A stretch of DNA of 64,000 bases from CAVYUC01 sp963783085. GTDB taxonomy: Bacteria; Bacteroidota; Bacteroidia; Bacteroidales; Prolixibacteraceae. Position numbers and translations under genes: made by a program. Shown piece by piece: positions 63,901 to 64,000 of this stretch (its first letter is position 1; each line of letters opens with the position of its first letter). The notes beneath the pieces are model-generated. The model had not been told where the DNA came from. It ran no database searches and saw nothing but the letters and a program-made list of their open reading frames with translations. The DNA is taken from positions 930,001-994,000 of the forward strand of contig CAWAMJ010000020.1 in the NCBI GenBank assembly GCA_963783085.1, written 5' to 3'.

Positions 63901-64000
63901 GCCGGGAATTACATTGATTTCACCACCGCCACATCATGATATTTATTCAATCGAAGATTTGGCGCAGTTGATTTACGACCTGAAAACCACAAATCCGGCT
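60974..64000 (+). CDS. gltB: Glutamate synthase large subunit (partial, runs off the window)
   Basis: Makes two glutamates from glutamine and 2-oxoglutarate. The first 1009 codons are in the window and are open throughout. A 21-residue propeptide precedes the nucleophile C22 (NEHDNCGIGFVAHIKG). The class II glutaminase domain (HRGATSADNSTGDGAGLL and TFPTWDLAQPFRIVAHNGEI) is followed by the central domain and the start of the FMN-binding synthase domain (AMSYGSISIEAHEALAKTMN, SNTGEGGEDPGRF and GAKPGEGGQLPGFKV). A strong ribosome-binding site, AAAAGGA, lies about 8 bases before the ATG. Close to argH, PII and Amt, it fits a nitrogen-assimilation neighbourhood. Confidence 0.97.
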   Translation, partial: MIQMRLPKAQGFYNPENEHDNCGIGFVAHIKGKASHDIVERGLEVLENMDHRGATSADNSTGDGAGLLMQIPHEFITEVLKIDVGPAGKYGTGLVFVPKDEKEAGECINILSKHIQNEGLTLVKVRDVPVDGSAPGEIAKTTEPSVKQVFIKANLERDALERKLYIVRKLAEKEVRDSNLKYKDAFYQPSLSAKIIVYKGMLTPEQLRNYYLDLKHEQFKSAIALVHSRFSTNTFPTWDLAQPFRIVAHNGEINTIRGNRLWMQAREALMKSEIYGEDLKKLLPVVEEGKSDSASFDNVLEFLHMTGRSLPHSLCMMIPESFNEKNPIPASLKAFYEYHSTIMEPWDGPASMVFSDGRYIGGTLDRNGLRPSRYVITKNDLIVMGSEVGVQTFKPEEIKSKGRLRPGKILLVDTQLGIIIPDEEVKDQLSRRNPYEMWLRENRLMMEDINVKHRVPSYIDNFEIYAKAFGYSKEDMYDLIKPMCEIGAEPTSSMGNDVPPAVFSDKPRRLFEYFKQMFAQVTNPPIDPIREGLVMALTNYIGSLHSNILVETPEHCKLIKFQGPILTNTDLGKIKDLKDEMFTHHVIPMVFPVAEGVEGFEKSLQKILQEAEKAVDNQKNYIILTDRNISKDMAAIPSLLSVAAVHHHLIKKQKRMQVGIIVETAEAREVNHFALLLGYGASIINPYLAFAAIDQMLKDGKIQMEYKQARQNYIKAIDKGLLKVMSKMGISTLRSYHGAQIFEAIGISQELIDKYFKGTASKIGGIGLKEICQEATIFHVKAYTDENIPEPFRFENNGVYAWRKHGEHHAWNPESIGLLQWATRTNDYNKFKEYTALVDLQNRKPAFIRSCFKFKRNPVPVEEVEPVEDIMKRFVTGAMSYGSISIEAHEALAKTMNAIGGRSNTGEGGEDPGRFGTDRNSKIKQVASGRFGVTNNYLMNADELQIKIAQGAKPGEGGQLPGFKVNKIIAKTRNSTPGITLISPPPHHDIYSIEDLAQLIYDLKTTNPA

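Overview
The window looks like a chromosome segment of a free-living, respiring member of the Bacteroidota, most like the Marinilabiliales/Prolixibacteraceae group. The evidence is a SusC/SusD pair with an ECF sigma/FecR switch, promoters of the TTTG-N18/20-TAnnTTTG type, an N-succinylornithine-type carbamoyltransferase, an alternative complex III cytochrome (ActA), zinc-free type B L31, DUF4494 and LytTR regulators. The rank below phylum is inference. No tRNA, rRNA or CRISPR array was seen.

Layout: 0-7 kb holds actA, a translationally coupled pair of LytTR regulators (the second with a degenerate receiver), and a minus-strand flippase / asparagine-synthase-like / methyltransferase set. 7-16 kb holds a DNA-alkylation-repair-like protein, a Bax-inhibitor-1 protein, a small outer-membrane barrel, two tandem acetyltransferase-like paralogues, rpmE2, lon and a heavy-metal-binding lipoprotein. 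16.5-35.4 kb is an amino-acid biosynthesis supercluster: carAB diverge from argR, then a GNAT enzyme, argG, argC, argD, proC, proB, proA, argF' (N-succinylornithine type), hisA, hisF and hisIE. Three toxin-antitoxin modules and a SatD-like/DUF3307 cassette sit between these genes without interrupting any. 36-40 kb holds a 1168-residue protein that I tentatively read as PPi-dependent PEP carboxykinase. 40-50.7 kb is a SusCD locus with two secreted Gfo/Idh oxidoreductases and a TIM-barrel isomerase/epimerase but no glycoside hydrolase. 51-52.3 kb is an IS200-like (RAYT-type) transposase flanked by three repeat units on each side. 52-55 kb holds DUF4494 and a porin-PII-Amt set. 55.8-59.1 kb holds two GT39-like membrane glycosyltransferases. 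59.4-64 kb holds argH and the first 1009 codons of gltB.

How it fits together: carAB, argG, argC, argD, argF' and argH supply most of an arginine pathway, probably using N-succinylated intermediates. PII, Amt and GltB supply ammonia and glutamate. A pair of ARG-box-like operators overlaps the argR promoter and start codon. The kinase step (argB) and the deacylase step are not in the window.

Six genes between 22 and 51 kb (argG, argC, argD, hisF, one Gfo/Idh, the ECF sigma factor) each need one or two single-base corrections to be intact, and every correction restores a family-typical length. I regard these mainly as sequence errors rather than decay, but cannot prove it. The most unusual items are the duplicated 3' end of proA flanking a VapBC-like module, the TA modules packed into the biosynthetic cluster, the palindrome-controlled SatD/DUF3307 cassette inside the his genes, and the six-unit repeat array around the transposase, which also supplies the C-terminus of the neighbouring DUF4494 protein. 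No database search could be run; all family calls are by recognition of motifs and length.
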